Program-made: the position numbers and the translations under genes | Shown here: piece by piece, positions 39,945 through 49,503 of the stretch | Layout of the letters: the number at the start of each line of letters is the position of its first letter | How positions within the stretch are numbered: position 1 is the stretch's first letter | Source: Candidatus Brocadia sinica JPN1 | GTDB lineage: Bacteria > Planctomycetota > Brocadiia > Brocadiales > Brocadiaceae | Assembly (NCBI RefSeq): GCF_000949635.1 | Contig: NZ_BAFN01000001.1 | Coordinates: 496,001-560,000 of the forward strand | Direction of reading: 5' to 3' | DNA: 64,000 nt | Notes under the pieces: generated by a model | The model's input: the letters and a program-made list of their open reading frames with translations, nothing else | Told to the model about the DNA's origin: nothing | The model's database searches: none

Positions 39945-41327
39945 CTACCCCTTGCTTTTTTTGAATATATTATTAATTATACTACGAATCCTCAGACCTA
40001 TCCCTAACAAACTTTTACTTCTCGGTTTAACATGCGCCTTTACATCTTCAATCTCTCCCCCCCCTTCCAGGTGAATAGATGAAGATTTCCTAAAATCGAT
40101 CATCTGAGATGGGTAGACACTTCTATGTCCAGTCATAAGGAAACTAACAATGCATGCTATGGTAGCGTAAGGTCCCAACTTCGGACCAAACAATTCTAAA
40201 GCCATAATACTTGCTGCAATAGGTGTGTTAGCAGCCCCAGCCAGAAGGCTCACTAAGCCAAGTGCAGAAAAAGTGGCCTTGTCCGCTCCCAACAAATCTG
40301 CAAAGAAGCTTCCGGAAGTTGCTCCAATAAAAAATATCGGTGTTACAATCCCTCCGCTCCCTCCAAAGCTTAGTGTTATACAGGTAAAAACAATTTTTAG
40401 TAAGAAGGCATTCCATGGAACACTTCGGCCTAGCAAAGAAGCCCTAATGGTGTCACCCCCAAGCCCAAGATATCTATCTGAGAATACAAGAGTTAAAATA
40501 ATGAGGACAGAACCGCCGATGAGACCCTTTAATGGTTTCCATATCTGTATTTTCTTAGATAATTTCTCCCCCGACCTTAATACTTCTATAAGCAAAAAGG
40601 AACACAAACCGAAGAAAATTCCGGCAAGAATTACCTGCAAAAAGAGATACTCGTTGAAACTAGGAACAAAATTTAGGTTGCGGTGAAAATGTTTACTGCC
40701 AAGTAGCCAGGCCACCCGATAGCCAGTAATTCCTGCAACAAAGGATGGCAAAAGGACATCATACAATATACTTCCCACAAATAGCACTTCAAGTCCAAAA
40801 ATAGCGCCTGCTATTGGGGTACCGAAAACAGAAGCGAATCCAGCGCTGATACCACATATTACCAGCTTTTTACGGTCATGATCATCAACCCTGAGCAGGC
40901 TTGCAAAAACAGATGAAAGCCCGGCTCCTATTTGAGCGCATGGCCCCTCTTTCCCTGCAGAACCACCAGTAACCAGGGTTATTATCGTAGCAACAAGCTT
41001 TACAGGAACAACGATCGCTTTTATCTTGCCCGAGCGTTTATGAATTGCTTCAATGATCTTATCTGTTCCATGTCCTTCTGCGTCTGGAGCTAAATATTTT
41101 GTCATTACTACGCTTACAAATAATGCTATGGGCAGTAAAAAGAAAAAATATGAATCGTTATGGAAAAAATATTGTGAATATCTGCCGCTAAATTCTTCAC
41201 CCCAGCTTAATGCCTTTAGAAAAGCTGTTGTTGACAAACCAACAATCGCTCCAATGATTGTGGCCAGAATAACCCATTTAAGAACACTGATAAAGATAAC
41301 TGTCTCTTCTGCTAATCTTCTTTTCAT
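39945..41327 (-). CDS. CLC-family chloride channel/antiporter
   Basis: A 460-residue membrane protein. The selectivity-filter signatures GGSAGKEGPCAQIGAG (canonical GREGP) and GGSGGIVTPIFFIGATSG are clear, and SAGFASVFGTPIAGAIFGLEVL is the gating-region motif with glutamate. No C-terminal CBS domains are present; the tail is short and basic. It may act in pH or anion balance. The Lys in GKEGP replaces the common Arg. Confidence 0.92.
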   Translation of the reverse strand: MKRRLAEETVIFISVLKWVILATIIGAIVGLSTTAFLKALSWGEEFSGRYSQYFFHNDSYFFFLLPIALFVSVVMTKYLAPDAEGHGTDKIIEAIHKRSGKIKAIVVPVKLVATIITLVTGGSAGKEGPCAQIGAGLSSVFASLLRVDDHDRKKLVICGISAGFASVFGTPIAGAIFGLEVLFVGSILYDVLLPSFVAGITGYRVAWLLGSKHFHRNLNFVPSFNEYLFLQVILAGIFFGLCSFLLIEVLRSGEKLSKKIQIWKPLKGLIGGSVLIILTLVFSDRYLGLGGDTIRASLLGRSVPWNAFLLKIVFTCITLSFGGSGGIVTPIFFIGATSGSFFADLLGADKATFSALGLVSLLAGAANTPIAASIMALELFGPKLGPYATIACIVSFLMTGHRSVYPSQMIDFRKSSSIHLEGGGEIEDVKAHVKPRSKSLLGIGLRIRSIINNIFKKSKG

Positions 41328-41485
41328 AAATTATATGTCATTCCACTTTATAAAAGATTATTTCCAAATTTATATGTCGTTATCCTATTTGGGGTAGCAA
41401 ACTTACGATGGCAATAGCGTGACAAAACATAGCATCCATTAATGAAAGATATTTATTGCGGCCTTAGAATATACTAACAGCTTTT

Positions 41486-42400
41486 TTATTCACGCCAAAA
41501 ATCCCGTTTTACACTCAATGACAGATTAATATGCGGTCGTAGGTAAACAAACCAGAAAATTATACCCACCAGAATAACTCCACCTACAATATTTCCTAAG
41601 GTAACGGGTATAAGATTGTGTATAAAAAATCCCTTCCAGGTAAGCTGAGAAAGGTCTAATGGTCTTCCAGCCATTTTTTCTGATGCTGCGATTATTGCTT
41701 CGTTTTTCCGTAATACGATTCCTATCGGAATAAAATACATGTTAGAAACGCATTGTTCAAACCCACTGGCAACAAAACCGCCTATGGGAAATATGATAGA
41801 AATAACCTTGTCTGCTACACTCCTACCGCTAAAGCACAACCAGACCGCGAGGCATATTAACGCATTGCAAAGAACCCCTCTGGCAAAGGCAGCCATAAAA
41901 GGCAGGTTGACCTTTTTATGAGCAATAAGCAAGGCCTTTGCTCCAACCATGTGGTGGAAAAATTCCCACTGCTGCGATTTGTACATCCAGCAGACCATTG
42001 TAAGGCTACCTATGAAATTACCAGTATATGAGATGATCCAGTTATTGAGCAATTCACGCGTTGTGATCCTTTTACTCACATACCCCATAATTATTAAGCA
42101 GTTACCCGTAAATACTTCAGCGCCACCGACGACAGCCAATATGAACCCAAGAGAATATACGACACCTTCGATAAGAGAGGTAAGTCCAATGTGCAGGGTA
42201 GAATCACTTATTACTAAAGTGGCAAATTGTGCTCCGAGACCAAGATAAGCTCCAGCCAGAATGCTAAGCATAAAGGTCTGGGAAAGACTTAATCTCGCCT
42301 TTGCTAATGCCACCTTGTCAATTCGGGAAGCGATTTGTGGGGGTGAATAGGCATCTGTAACTACTATCCCAATAAGTTTTGGAACCTCATTTTCTGCCAT
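41486..42400 (-). CDS. Formate/nitrite transporter (FNT family)
   Basis: A pentameric anion channel subunit of 304 residues from the ATG at 42400 (a GTG 9 bp upstream is also possible). Six helices are visible. The FNT signatures are AGAYLGLGAQFATLV, FTGNCLIIMGYVSKRI and RGVLCNALICLAVWL, with the central pore histidine region HNLIPVTLGNIVGGVIL. In an anammox organism nitrite is the likely substrate, but formate or another small anion cannot be excluded. Two genes for secreted proteins lie just upstream on the same strand. Confidence 0.9.
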   Translation of the reverse strand: MAENEVPKLIGIVVTDAYSPPQIASRIDKVALAKARLSLSQTFMLSILAGAYLGLGAQFATLVISDSTLHIGLTSLIEGVVYSLGFILAVVGGAEVFTGNCLIIMGYVSKRITTRELLNNWIISYTGNFIGSLTMVCWMYKSQQWEFFHHMVGAKALLIAHKKVNLPFMAAFARGVLCNALICLAVWLCFSGRSVADKVISIIFPIGGFVASGFEQCVSNMYFIPIGIVLRKNEAIIAASEKMAGRPLDLSQLTWKGFFIHNLIPVTLGNIVGGVILVGIIFWFVYLRPHINLSLSVKRDFWRE

Positions 42401-42430
42401 TTTTATCACTATTAAAATTTATCAACTTAA

Positions 42431-43006
42431 TCACCAACCCCTCGTTTCAAATTCATAAGAACGATGCGATGTATCCTTGGTCATCCCATGTTCAATCAAT
42501 TTCCAGTAGTCTTGTTCTTTTTCGTAGGTAATCTTGTAGGAATAATCCACCATCCTCCACCGCCAGAAAAAGAAATGGGATATACCCGTTACAAAGATAT
42601 CCAGACGCTTTGCCTGAGGATCAACGTCTTCAAACATGGCCACACAATGCTTTGTTGTCTTGGGAGCCAACTCTCCCTTTGCAACAGCGGCATACTGATA
42701 TTTCTTACCTTCTTTATAATCCTCATCTAACTTTGCAACGTGCTCCATAATTTCTGGGTAATAAGCATCCGGATATTTCTCTCCGGTATCTGTCGTCAAC
42801 AACACTTCGATGGGTACCAATATAGGTTTTTCTATGGTATTTCCGAGATTGTAGAACCATATGATATAGGTAACCTCTCCGGCAGTTCCTTTGTTATGAA
42901 CATACGTTTTCGGCGCATTCCATGAAAAATCAAGCTGGGAGGCATTTGCTATGTGAGATACACTGAGAATAAACATGAATCCTAAAAAAAATTTTTTTAA
43001 TTTCAT
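42431..43006 (-). CDS. Secreted protein of unknown function
   Basis: Not recognised. From the ATG at 43006 (aaggagtg 5 bases upstream) it is a 191-residue protein with a signal peptide (KKFFLGFMFILSVSHIANAS). The mature part looks all-beta, with an Ig-like pattern (VTYIIWFYNLGNTIEKPILV). It also holds an aromatic FFFWRWRMVDYSY stretch and one Cys. It lies 4 bp after the CX4CH-protein gene and 30 bp before the FNT channel gene, so the three probably form an operon. Confidence 0.65.
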   Translation of the reverse strand: MKLKKFFLGFMFILSVSHIANASQLDFSWNAPKTYVHNKGTAGEVTYIIWFYNLGNTIEKPILVPIEVLLTTDTGEKYPDAYYPEIMEHVAKLDEDYKEGKKYQYAAVAKGELAPKTTKHCVAMFEDVDPQAKRLDIFVTGISHFFFWRWRMVDYSYKITYEKEQDYWKLIEHGMTKDTSHRSYEFETRGW

Positions 43007-43010
43007 AGAA

Positions 43011-43652
43011 TCACTCCTTTTTAAGGACATGGACTTGTTCCTTTTTCACCTTTTTCGGCTCCACAACAATGAGCCTTGTTGCCTTGTAAATATAATCACC
43101 CATCGGAGTGTCATCATTATTGGACTCGACTCCCATCGCATAAAACCGTACAGGGTTGGCCACAAAAAAATCTGCCGGGGGCGCCTGCCATTTTACATGC
43201 CAAAATTTCTGGCTCGTCCCCTTTTTTGTATGAGTCGCAAAACGTCCACCAGCTTCTACCTGTGTATCTTCATCATCTCCAACATTGATGAAGGTACCTA
43301 CCAAACGATTACCGTAATAACTATCCTGTGCCGTAATTTGAAAACCATGAAAATCCGTATCCGTCTGCTTAAATGACACCAGGATATCCACTATCTCCCC
43401 GGGTTCACACTTATCAAGCACAAATAGTGTAAACTTGCCCTTTCCCGAATTAATGGGATATTGGTAATGACATCCTAAATTGCCGCAGGTAAACGTACCG
43501 GGAGCAGCAAACCGCCAACTATATTTGTCGAACCCACTACCGAGACAGCTCAAGGGTGCGCCGTCAGAGTGTGCACGTAATGAGTTGCAAAGCATACCAG
43601 ATACAAACATGCATAGAATTATATAATAAATCCCCTTTACTCTATTTTTCAT
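43011..43652 (-). CDS. Secreted Reeler-like (choice-of-anchor V-type) protein with CX4CH motif
   Basis: A 213-residue exported protein; the ATG at 43652 is preceded by agaggt and followed by a hydrophobic signal sequence (KGIYYIILCMFVSGM). The region APGTFTCGNLGCHYQYP resembles the start of Reeler-like choice-of-anchor V domains. A beta-rich domain follows, with FKQTDTDFHGFQITAQD. CGNLGCH is CX4CH, a spacing known for some c-type heme sites, so a single heme is possible but unproven. It is the first gene of an apparent operon with the FNT channel. Confidence 0.65.
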   Translation of the reverse strand: MKNRVKGIYYIILCMFVSGMLCNSLRAHSDGAPLSCLGSGFDKYSWRFAAPGTFTCGNLGCHYQYPINSGKGKFTLFVLDKCEPGEIVDILVSFKQTDTDFHGFQITAQDSYYGNRLVGTFINVGDDEDTQVEAGGRFATHTKKGTSQKFWHVKWQAPPADFFVANPVRFYAMGVESNNDDTPMGDYIYKATRLIVVEPKKVKKEQVHVLKKE

Positions 43653-43782
43653 AAACCTCTCTTTACCCAAACCTTTATTTTTTCTCTTCTGTACGTAGAC
43701 GAATCAGAGTTTGAAAACTACGAATGTAGTTAAGCCTGGAGAAATCAAAAATCAAAGATACCATTTTAAAAAATGGTGTTTC

Positions 43783-45147
43783 TCATTTATCCTTTTTCCT
43801 CATCGACGTTACCTTAACCAGATCTACACCATAACTTATCGGAACGCCAAAGTTAGAACCCCGAAAGCCCGGAAAGATTCCATAACTAATCCCAATTACC
43901 TTCCCCTTATTATTAAAAATAGGGCCTCCACTGCCGCCGGCAGTTGTTTGAGCATCGTATACAATCCTGTTATGCATAATGTCGCTTAAGTGTCCCTGTG
44001 TCGTAAGAGGTCTTATTAACCCCCAATTTGACAGTTCCTGTACCAACGGAATGAAAGGCAAATTAAAAAGTTGTTTTACAATCTCCGGGTCGGTCTTTGC
44101 AAAAATGGCATTAACACCGGCTGGATAACCCAACAATATCATAGGTTCGCCGACTACCGCCCCCCTGCCTGTGACATCCAATTCAAGGATAGGAATTTTA
44201 GCGCCACGCATATCTATTCGAAGCAGCGCCACATCTGCCTCATCAGAAATCTTCTCTACCTTTAAAGCAAACGGTTCTTTGATCCCTGGGAAAAACGCCC
44301 GAAATACTTCAAACCGGGGTTTAATTGTGGGTTCTCTATGGATATAAGGAGACATCTCCATTTCCCACCATGGCTCGGCAATGTGACGGTTGGTCAGGAT
44401 CAGGCCATCCGCGCCAACCAGGAATCCCGTACCTGTATATTCATGGATACCCCGCTGTCCTCCACCCATCATCATGAGCGGTTCACCCGTTTCTTCATCG
44501 AAGAAATAAAAGGTCCCCTGGATCAGACAAACCCCACCACTGTATGCCTTAATTATATTCTCAGCAACGGATCTTTCAATTTCGAGAAGCCGCACCTTTT
44601 CTGCAGTTTTTGACAACATAACGAATTGTATATAAAAATATGCTATAAGACCACTACATATAAGAAAAAGAACAAGAGAAGCCCCCACTTTAAAGGTATG
44701 AGACGACTGGGTAAATGCCTCCCACAGAAGTTGACGAAAGAATGCCGTAGCTGTAGTAATCCGCCCCCTTTGAGATGTTCGCGCCATACCCAACGAGTCT
44801 TCGATCATCTCCGTCCAGGGTTTACATACCTCCGATTCATCTGTTTTGACCCGAAATCGTACTTTGGGGCCGCCAGCGCCAAACTCGATCAAATCGCCGT
44901 CTTTGAGCGCAATTTCGTTAACCGGTCTATTATTTACCAGTGTCCCTTTCGTGCTCCCTTTATCTCTAAGTACATAATCACACTCTTTTAACTGTATCTC
45001 GGCGTGACGGCTGGATGTGTTTCCATCGATCAGTGGATCAAAATGAAGGTCGGCTGAAGCATCGGTGCCAATAGATATCTGTTTAGAGGCAAAAACTTCG
45101 GTATTTCCCCGATGACTTCCTTTTAAATGGACAAAAATAGCCTTCAA
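43783..45147 (-). CDS. FHA-domain membrane-anchored trypsin-like serine protease
   Basis: A 454-residue fusion. Residues about 1-100 form an FHA phosphothreonine-binding domain (SSRHAEIQL, KGSTKGTLVNNRPV). One membrane helix follows (about 160-182, ASLVLFLICSGLIAYFYIQF). The C-terminal half is a trypsin/HtrA-type protease with His in LTNRHIAEPW, Asp in SDEADVALLRID and Ser in TTAGGSGGPIFN. There is no PDZ domain. The FHA side is expected in the cytoplasm and the protease outside, linking phospho-signalling to proteolysis; that is inference. Confidence 0.88.
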   Translation of the reverse strand: MKAIFVHLKGSHRGNTEVFASKQISIGTDASADLHFDPLIDGNTSSRHAEIQLKECDYVLRDKGSTKGTLVNNRPVNEIALKDGDLIEFGAGGPKVRFRVKTDESEVCKPWTEMIEDSLGMARTSQRGRITTATAFFRQLLWEAFTQSSHTFKVGASLVLFLICSGLIAYFYIQFVMLSKTAEKVRLLEIERSVAENIIKAYSGGVCLIQGTFYFFDEETGEPLMMMGGGQRGIHEYTGTGFLVGADGLILTNRHIAEPWWEMEMSPYIHREPTIKPRFEVFRAFFPGIKEPFALKVEKISDEADVALLRIDMRGAKIPILELDVTGRGAVVGEPMILLGYPAGVNAIFAKTDPEIVKQLFNLPFIPLVQELSNWGLIRPLTTQGHLSDIMHNRIVYDAQTTAGGSGGPIFNNKGKVIGISYGIFPGFRGSNFGVPISYGVDLVKVTSMRKKDK

Positions 45148-45200
45148 AGAATATCTACCTCTTTTTTAGTTAAGGATATGCTGTATTTAGGAATAAAGCC

Positions 45201-45749
45201 TTAGCGACGGTAGCATTCATCTTTAAGCACGGCTATAAATGGCAAATTTCGATATTTGTTGTTGTAGTCCAGCCCGTAACCAACAACATAGTCATCTCCA
45301 ATATCAAAAGCGCAATATTCGGGACGAACACTATATCTCCGCCTGCTTACCCGATTCAAAAGGACACAGCTCTTAAGAGTCATGGGGTTGTATTTTTTGA
45401 TATCTTCGAGCACCCTGCTCAAGGTGCTTCCTGTGTCAACAATATCATCGACAACCAACACATGTTTCTCTTCTATATCGATTTTAAACTGACGTATGAC
45501 CTTGGTTTCTCCCTGTGGAAAAGTCGACTCACCATACGTAGCAGCATCAATGGTGTCCAATCTGAGAGGAAAGGGAATCAGCCGAATCAAATCAGCAAGA
45601 AACACGAGACTCCCATTCAGTATTGCAATAATTGTCCATTCCTTGTCTTTATAATCATGAATCAACGTCTTCGATAATTCAATGAGCCGATTCCGAATCT
45701 GCCCTTCGCTGATCACTATTTTTGCAATATCTTTTTCCACGTCCGCCAT
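45201..45749 (-). CDS. hpt: Hypoxanthine phosphoribosyltransferase
   Basis: A 182-residue purine salvage enzyme converting hypoxanthine or guanine plus PRPP to IMP or GMP. The PRPP-binding motif is VLVVDDIVDTGSTLS (about residue 96). Substrate region: AFDIGDDYVVGYGLDYNNKYRNLPFI. ILNGSLVFLADLIR matches the N-terminal hood. Length is as usual for HPRT. It lies about 50 bp upstream of the FHA-protease gene on the same strand. Confidence 0.95.
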   Translation of the reverse strand: MADVEKDIAKIVISEGQIRNRLIELSKTLIHDYKDKEWTIIAILNGSLVFLADLIRLIPFPLRLDTIDAATYGESTFPQGETKVIRQFKIDIEEKHVLVVDDIVDTGSTLSRVLEDIKKYNPMTLKSCVLLNRVSRRRYSVRPEYCAFDIGDDYVVGYGLDYNNKYRNLPFIAVLKDECYRR

Positions 45750-45875
45750 CCTCCATTTTCATTTATCTGTTTACATTTGACTCCCCGGCGCTGTTTGCTG
45801 GGATGATAGGCTTCTCAGCACGAGTCTGTTTATGCAATCTCAAGTCATATTCTTTGCCATTGTCTTTAGGAAAGT

Positions 45876-46601
45876 TTATCGTTGTTCCATTCGCTCCTTT
45901 GCAATCTGTTTCAATATGCGGTCTTCTTCGATAGCCTCTTCAACCTTTCCGATTTTATTGTAAATGGTAAACAGAAGATTATGCGCCTTTTCAGATTTTG
46001 GATTCAACTGAATAACTTTTTTAAACTTTTCAATAGCCTCATCAATCATATTTTTTTTGTAATAACAAACTCCTAAAAAATAATGTGCATCTTCCAATTC
46101 CGGGTTAATCTCTATTGCCTTCCTGCACGCCGCAAATGCCTCTTCCTGTTTTTCGACCAAACTATAAGCAACGGCCATATACAAATATCCCTCTGCCTCT
46201 TTTTTATCCTTTCTTGCTGCAAACAGGTTAATCGCTTTCTGATACTCAGAGAGCGCTTCTTCAATATTCTCTTTGGCCACATAAGCAAAAGCAATATTAT
46301 AATGCGCTTTTGGCTCATCAGGCGCCGCATCAATTGCCTTTTTGAGTTCGGTTATCGACTCATCAATCATGCCCTTTGCATAATAAACAATTCCTAAATG
46401 GAAATGGGCGTCATAATGTTTGGGGTTCAGTTCCAATGCCTTTTTAAATTCCTCGATTGCTTCAGTGTACTTCCCCCGGTTATACAAAGAAATCCCTTTT
46501 TTATTATAAGAATCTGCCTTATTATCACAACCGACCACAATGCAAAGTATCAAGAAAAGCATCAACCTTATGTCTCTTGTAATTATGTTTCGTCCTAACA
46601 T
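45876..46601 (-). CDS. TPR-repeat lipoprotein
   Basis: A 241-residue protein with a lipoprotein signal: hydrophobic MLFLILCIVVGC, with the likely lipidated Cys in IVVGC. About five tetratricopeptide repeats follow (KGKYTEAIEEFKKALELNPK, YAKGMIDESITELKKAI and so on). It should be membrane-anchored and serve as a protein-binding scaffold. The partner is unknown. Confidence 0.88.
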   Translation of the reverse strand: MLGRNIITRDIRLMLFLILCIVVGCDNKADSYNKKGISLYNRGKYTEAIEEFKKALELNPKHYDAHFHLGIVYYAKGMIDESITELKKAIDAAPDEPKAHYNIAFAYVAKENIEEALSEYQKAINLFAARKDKKEAEGYLYMAVAYSLVEKQEEAFAACRKAIEINPELEDAHYFLGVCYYKKNMIDEAIEKFKKVIQLNPKSEKAHNLLFTIYNKIGKVEEAIEEDRILKQIAKERMEQR

Positions 46602-46634
46602 GGATTTATTCCTTAGTTTTTATCTAAAATTAAT

Positions 46635-47576
46635 CTATAAGATATGATGCTGGTCTAATAAAGTATACCTCTTGTAAAATCCGATATTCTTGTACACAAG
46701 ATTTGCCGCAAGAAAATTTGGGGCCTCGTTCCCCGGATTAGGTTTCAATTCTACCACATCCAATCCAACTACTTTCCGTGCCTTATATACTTTACGTAAA
46801 AAGTCTATCGTTTGATACCACCCCAGGCCACCCGGCACAGGTGTGCCAGTAGCAGGCATAATAGAAACATCTAATCCGTCAACATCTAACGTAATATACA
46901 CGTAATCCTCTAAGGTTTCAATGGCCTGATTGTGCCAATCATCATTATCATAGATATCTTTTGCATAAAATACCGATATGGAATTTTTTTTTCTTTTTAC
47001 GAATTCCAGCTCTTCCTTTGACACAACCCGCACACCAAAACTGGTCACCTTGCATTTTAAGTCATCAACTACCCTCCTTGATACACTTGCATGACTATAT
47101 TTGGTCCCGCCAAATTGTTCCATTAAATCAAGATGGGCATCCAATTGGAGTACGGATAGCTTCTTGTATTTTTCTTTATAGGCTTTTATTGCCCCTTGTG
47201 ATACAGAATGTTCACCACCTAATGTTATAAGAAATTTATCGTCCCTTACAATACCCTTGCTAACGCAATACAGTGTATCAATTACCTTCTTTGGGTCTGT
47301 ATGTATTTCTTCGATCTTGAGTGTTCCGGCTGTGAAAATTCCCAAAGTATAGATTTCGCCTAATTCTTCGTCGTAAGGTTCTACGTTGACTGATGCATTT
47401 AATATCGCGTTGGGACCCATTTTGGTTCCTGATTGATAGGTAGCTGTTCCATCAAAAGGAGCTCCGATAATCACAACTTTGGAGCCCTTGTAGGCGTCAC
47501 TTTCATTTTTAAAATCGTAAGAAAATGCTCCAAACTGCAACGAGCTCAAGACGTATTCTCTGATATCATTTAACAT
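46635..47576 (-). CDS. speB: Agmatinase (ureohydrolase family)
   Basis: A 313-residue enzyme that hydrolyses agmatine to putrescine and urea. Manganese-binding motifs are GGEHSVSQG, QLDAHLDLMEQFGG (usual DAHxD) and TLDVDGLDVSIMPATGTPVPGGLGW. Length is as usual for SpeB-type proteins, and agmatinase is more likely than arginase or guanidinobutyrase. The palindromic terminator at 47623-47654 separates it from the cytochrome gene upstream. Confidence 0.9.
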   Translation of the reverse strand: MLNDIREYVLSSLQFGAFSYDFKNESDAYKGSKVVIIGAPFDGTATYQSGTKMGPNAILNASVNVEPYDEELGEIYTLGIFTAGTLKIEEIHTDPKKVIDTLYCVSKGIVRDDKFLITLGGEHSVSQGAIKAYKEKYKKLSVLQLDAHLDLMEQFGGTKYSHASVSRRVVDDLKCKVTSFGVRVVSKEELEFVKRKKNSISVFYAKDIYDNDDWHNQAIETLEDYVYITLDVDGLDVSIMPATGTPVPGGLGWYQTIDFLRKVYKARKVVGLDVVELKPNPGNEAPNFLAANLVYKNIGFYKRYTLLDQHHIL

Positions 47577-47622
47577 ACATTTCTCCAGCGCTCATCTTAA
47601 GATTCATACTTATTTATGAAAC

Positions 47623-47654
47623 AAAAAAGGCATCTTTTAAAAGATGCCTTTTTT
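47623..47654. terminator. Bidirectional rho-independent terminator
   Basis: A perfect 32-bp palindrome made of AAAAAAGGCATCTTTT and its reverse complement. It gives a GGCATC-based stem flanked by T-runs on either strand. It lies 33 bp after the octaheme cytochrome gene and closes the R/b complex operon. Confidence 0.85.
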
Positions 47655-47687
47655 GATTTAATACATTAAAACAGAACACATTTTCTA

Positions 47688-49430
47688 CTACTGGCGGGTC
47701 TCACGTTTCTTCTTCCACAGGGCAGCGCCAAACATGAGCACCGCTACGACACCCACAATACTTCCTACGATACCAGCAACACTTTTCCTTCCCTTTGCTT
47801 CTAAGAGATTATGAAGCTCCTTTCCATGCTTTAGCGCTATGGCTTGACTCTCCAATATGTTAATCTTCTGGTATACCTTAGCAGCGCCATACCACCATGC
47901 AATATCCTGCTGACCATGAGCAACACCTTTATATGCGTGTGCTTTGTCACCAAACCACATATCGGCATAAGTAATTTCGATCTCTGATGGGTTATTTCTT
48001 CCAGTCGCAAACAATCCATGCAACCCGAGAATAGGCCCAATAACCGGTACTTTTCCAGCCTTTGTCTTAAATGCCTTATAGACGGCTTCTCCCAGCAAGC
48101 CTGGACCAAGCGCATCGGCAAGTATATCGCCAAGGGGGAAAATATCCCTCTCTTTAATTGGTACTTCAAAGGCATCATTTGCTACAATATCATCCAGTAT
48201 GGACTGTGCCCTGTCCTGTAATCTCCACATTTCGAACATAAAATCATTCAGGTTCTCACGATACAACCTCGCAAAACGGGGACTATGACATTTGCTGCAC
48301 ACGGCCACCCATTGTTCAGATCTCTGTTTGTTTTCCGGAGAATATATATCGAGAGAGTAATTCAGAGGCGGGAGATTAATACCGTGAGGATAATCTTTTA
48401 ACGATGACTTGTAATCGATTCCTTTCGGTGGAACCGTTCCCATCCTCCATACACCTTTAGTAACAGGATTGTGGGCAAATTTCCCGTTCCCCTGATCCAT
48501 ATGGCAGAACTGGCAAGTTGGGGTTCTGTAATCTTTTCCCGGAACTATTTCTGCCAGCGGTTTTTCCCAGTCCCAGTGTTCCCCTTCCATATGATAAATA
48601 TAACCCATCTTCGATTCACCATAAGATTCCGCATCAGGGTGGTCAAAACCCATGTGACAACTCATACAGGCCTCGGGCCTTCTGCCCTCTGACGCTGCAA
48701 ACTTGTGTCTTGTGTGACAAATATTGCATCGGTCTGTGGCATGGCAAAGATCGCAGCCAAACTGTGCCGTTGGATAGCCTCTGCGGAACATCTCTGGATA
48801 CCAAGGAGGGATCACATTTGCGGGAAGACCTTCGATGTGATTAGGACGACCACGCTCAGCTTCACTCATGAATTCAGTCACCTGCTGCGGATGACATTCT
48901 CCGCAGACATCCGGTGTAGGCATACGCAATTCTTTATGATCTTTCCCATGACAGTCACTACAGGTGACCTCCTTAAGCTCTCTGCCGATCAGCTTTTCAA
49001 TTTGTTGAGTTTTTTCTGCAAGCCGTGGATTTTTTCTCGGTTTAGCGTGGGTAGAATCCTCCCAATCATGCACAAACCCTGGAGTCACTTCTTTATGGCA
49101 TTCTACACAATCGGTGGGTTTGTATTTTTCCAGCAACTGATCATAATATGTCCCATCCGGCTTTACGTAATGTCTTACCGGAAACCAATACATCTGCAAT
49201 GGTACTGGCTTATATATGTTTTGCCATGGACCAGCACCTTTTTCTAATCCGACATTGTTTGTAAACCAGTCTTTTAGCGTATCGTTTGGATACAGAATGT
49301 CATAATATTTGGTAGCCTTCTTTTGCATCTCTTTTAACTCTGCTTCAGACTGTGCCTGTATGCTCCCGGCATGCAAACTCCACATTAAAGGGGCAACGAA
49401 TAAAATCGCGCCCAATTTCAACAGCTTCAT
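47688..49430 (-). CDS. Octaheme HAO-like cytochrome c with C-terminal membrane anchor
   Basis: A 580-residue hydroxylamine-oxidoreductase-like protein. The ATG at 49430 has ggaggagg upstream and a signal peptide (KLLKLGAILFVAPLMWS). Eight CXXCH sites: CVECH, CSDCH, CGECH, CDLCH, CNICH, CMSCH, CQFCH and CSKCH. A final hydrophobic helix (about 552-572, IVGSIVGVVAVLMFGAALW) with a basic tail anchors it. The family fold is trimeric; whether the catalytic cross-linking Tyr is present cannot be judged by eye. It is the last gene of the R/b complex cluster and probably supplies its electron outlet or a redox activity. Confidence 0.9.
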   Translation of the reverse strand: MKLLKLGAILFVAPLMWSLHAGSIQAQSEAELKEMQKKATKYYDILYPNDTLKDWFTNNVGLEKGAGPWQNIYKPVPLQMYWFPVRHYVKPDGTYYDQLLEKYKPTDCVECHKEVTPGFVHDWEDSTHAKPRKNPRLAEKTQQIEKLIGRELKEVTCSDCHGKDHKELRMPTPDVCGECHPQQVTEFMSEAERGRPNHIEGLPANVIPPWYPEMFRRGYPTAQFGCDLCHATDRCNICHTRHKFAASEGRRPEACMSCHMGFDHPDAESYGESKMGYIYHMEGEHWDWEKPLAEIVPGKDYRTPTCQFCHMDQGNGKFAHNPVTKGVWRMGTVPPKGIDYKSSLKDYPHGINLPPLNYSLDIYSPENKQRSEQWVAVCSKCHSPRFARLYRENLNDFMFEMWRLQDRAQSILDDIVANDAFEVPIKERDIFPLGDILADALGPGLLGEAVYKAFKTKAGKVPVIGPILGLHGLFATGRNNPSEIEITYADMWFGDKAHAYKGVAHGQQDIAWWYGAAKVYQKINILESQAIALKHGKELHNLLEAKGRKSVAGIVGSIVGVVAVLMFGAALWKKKRETRQ

Positions 49431-49503
49431 TTTATGCCTCCTCCCCACAAAACCAGCAATTGTTTTTTAATAACATAATTTTCTGATAAAATTCCATTTT
49501 TCT

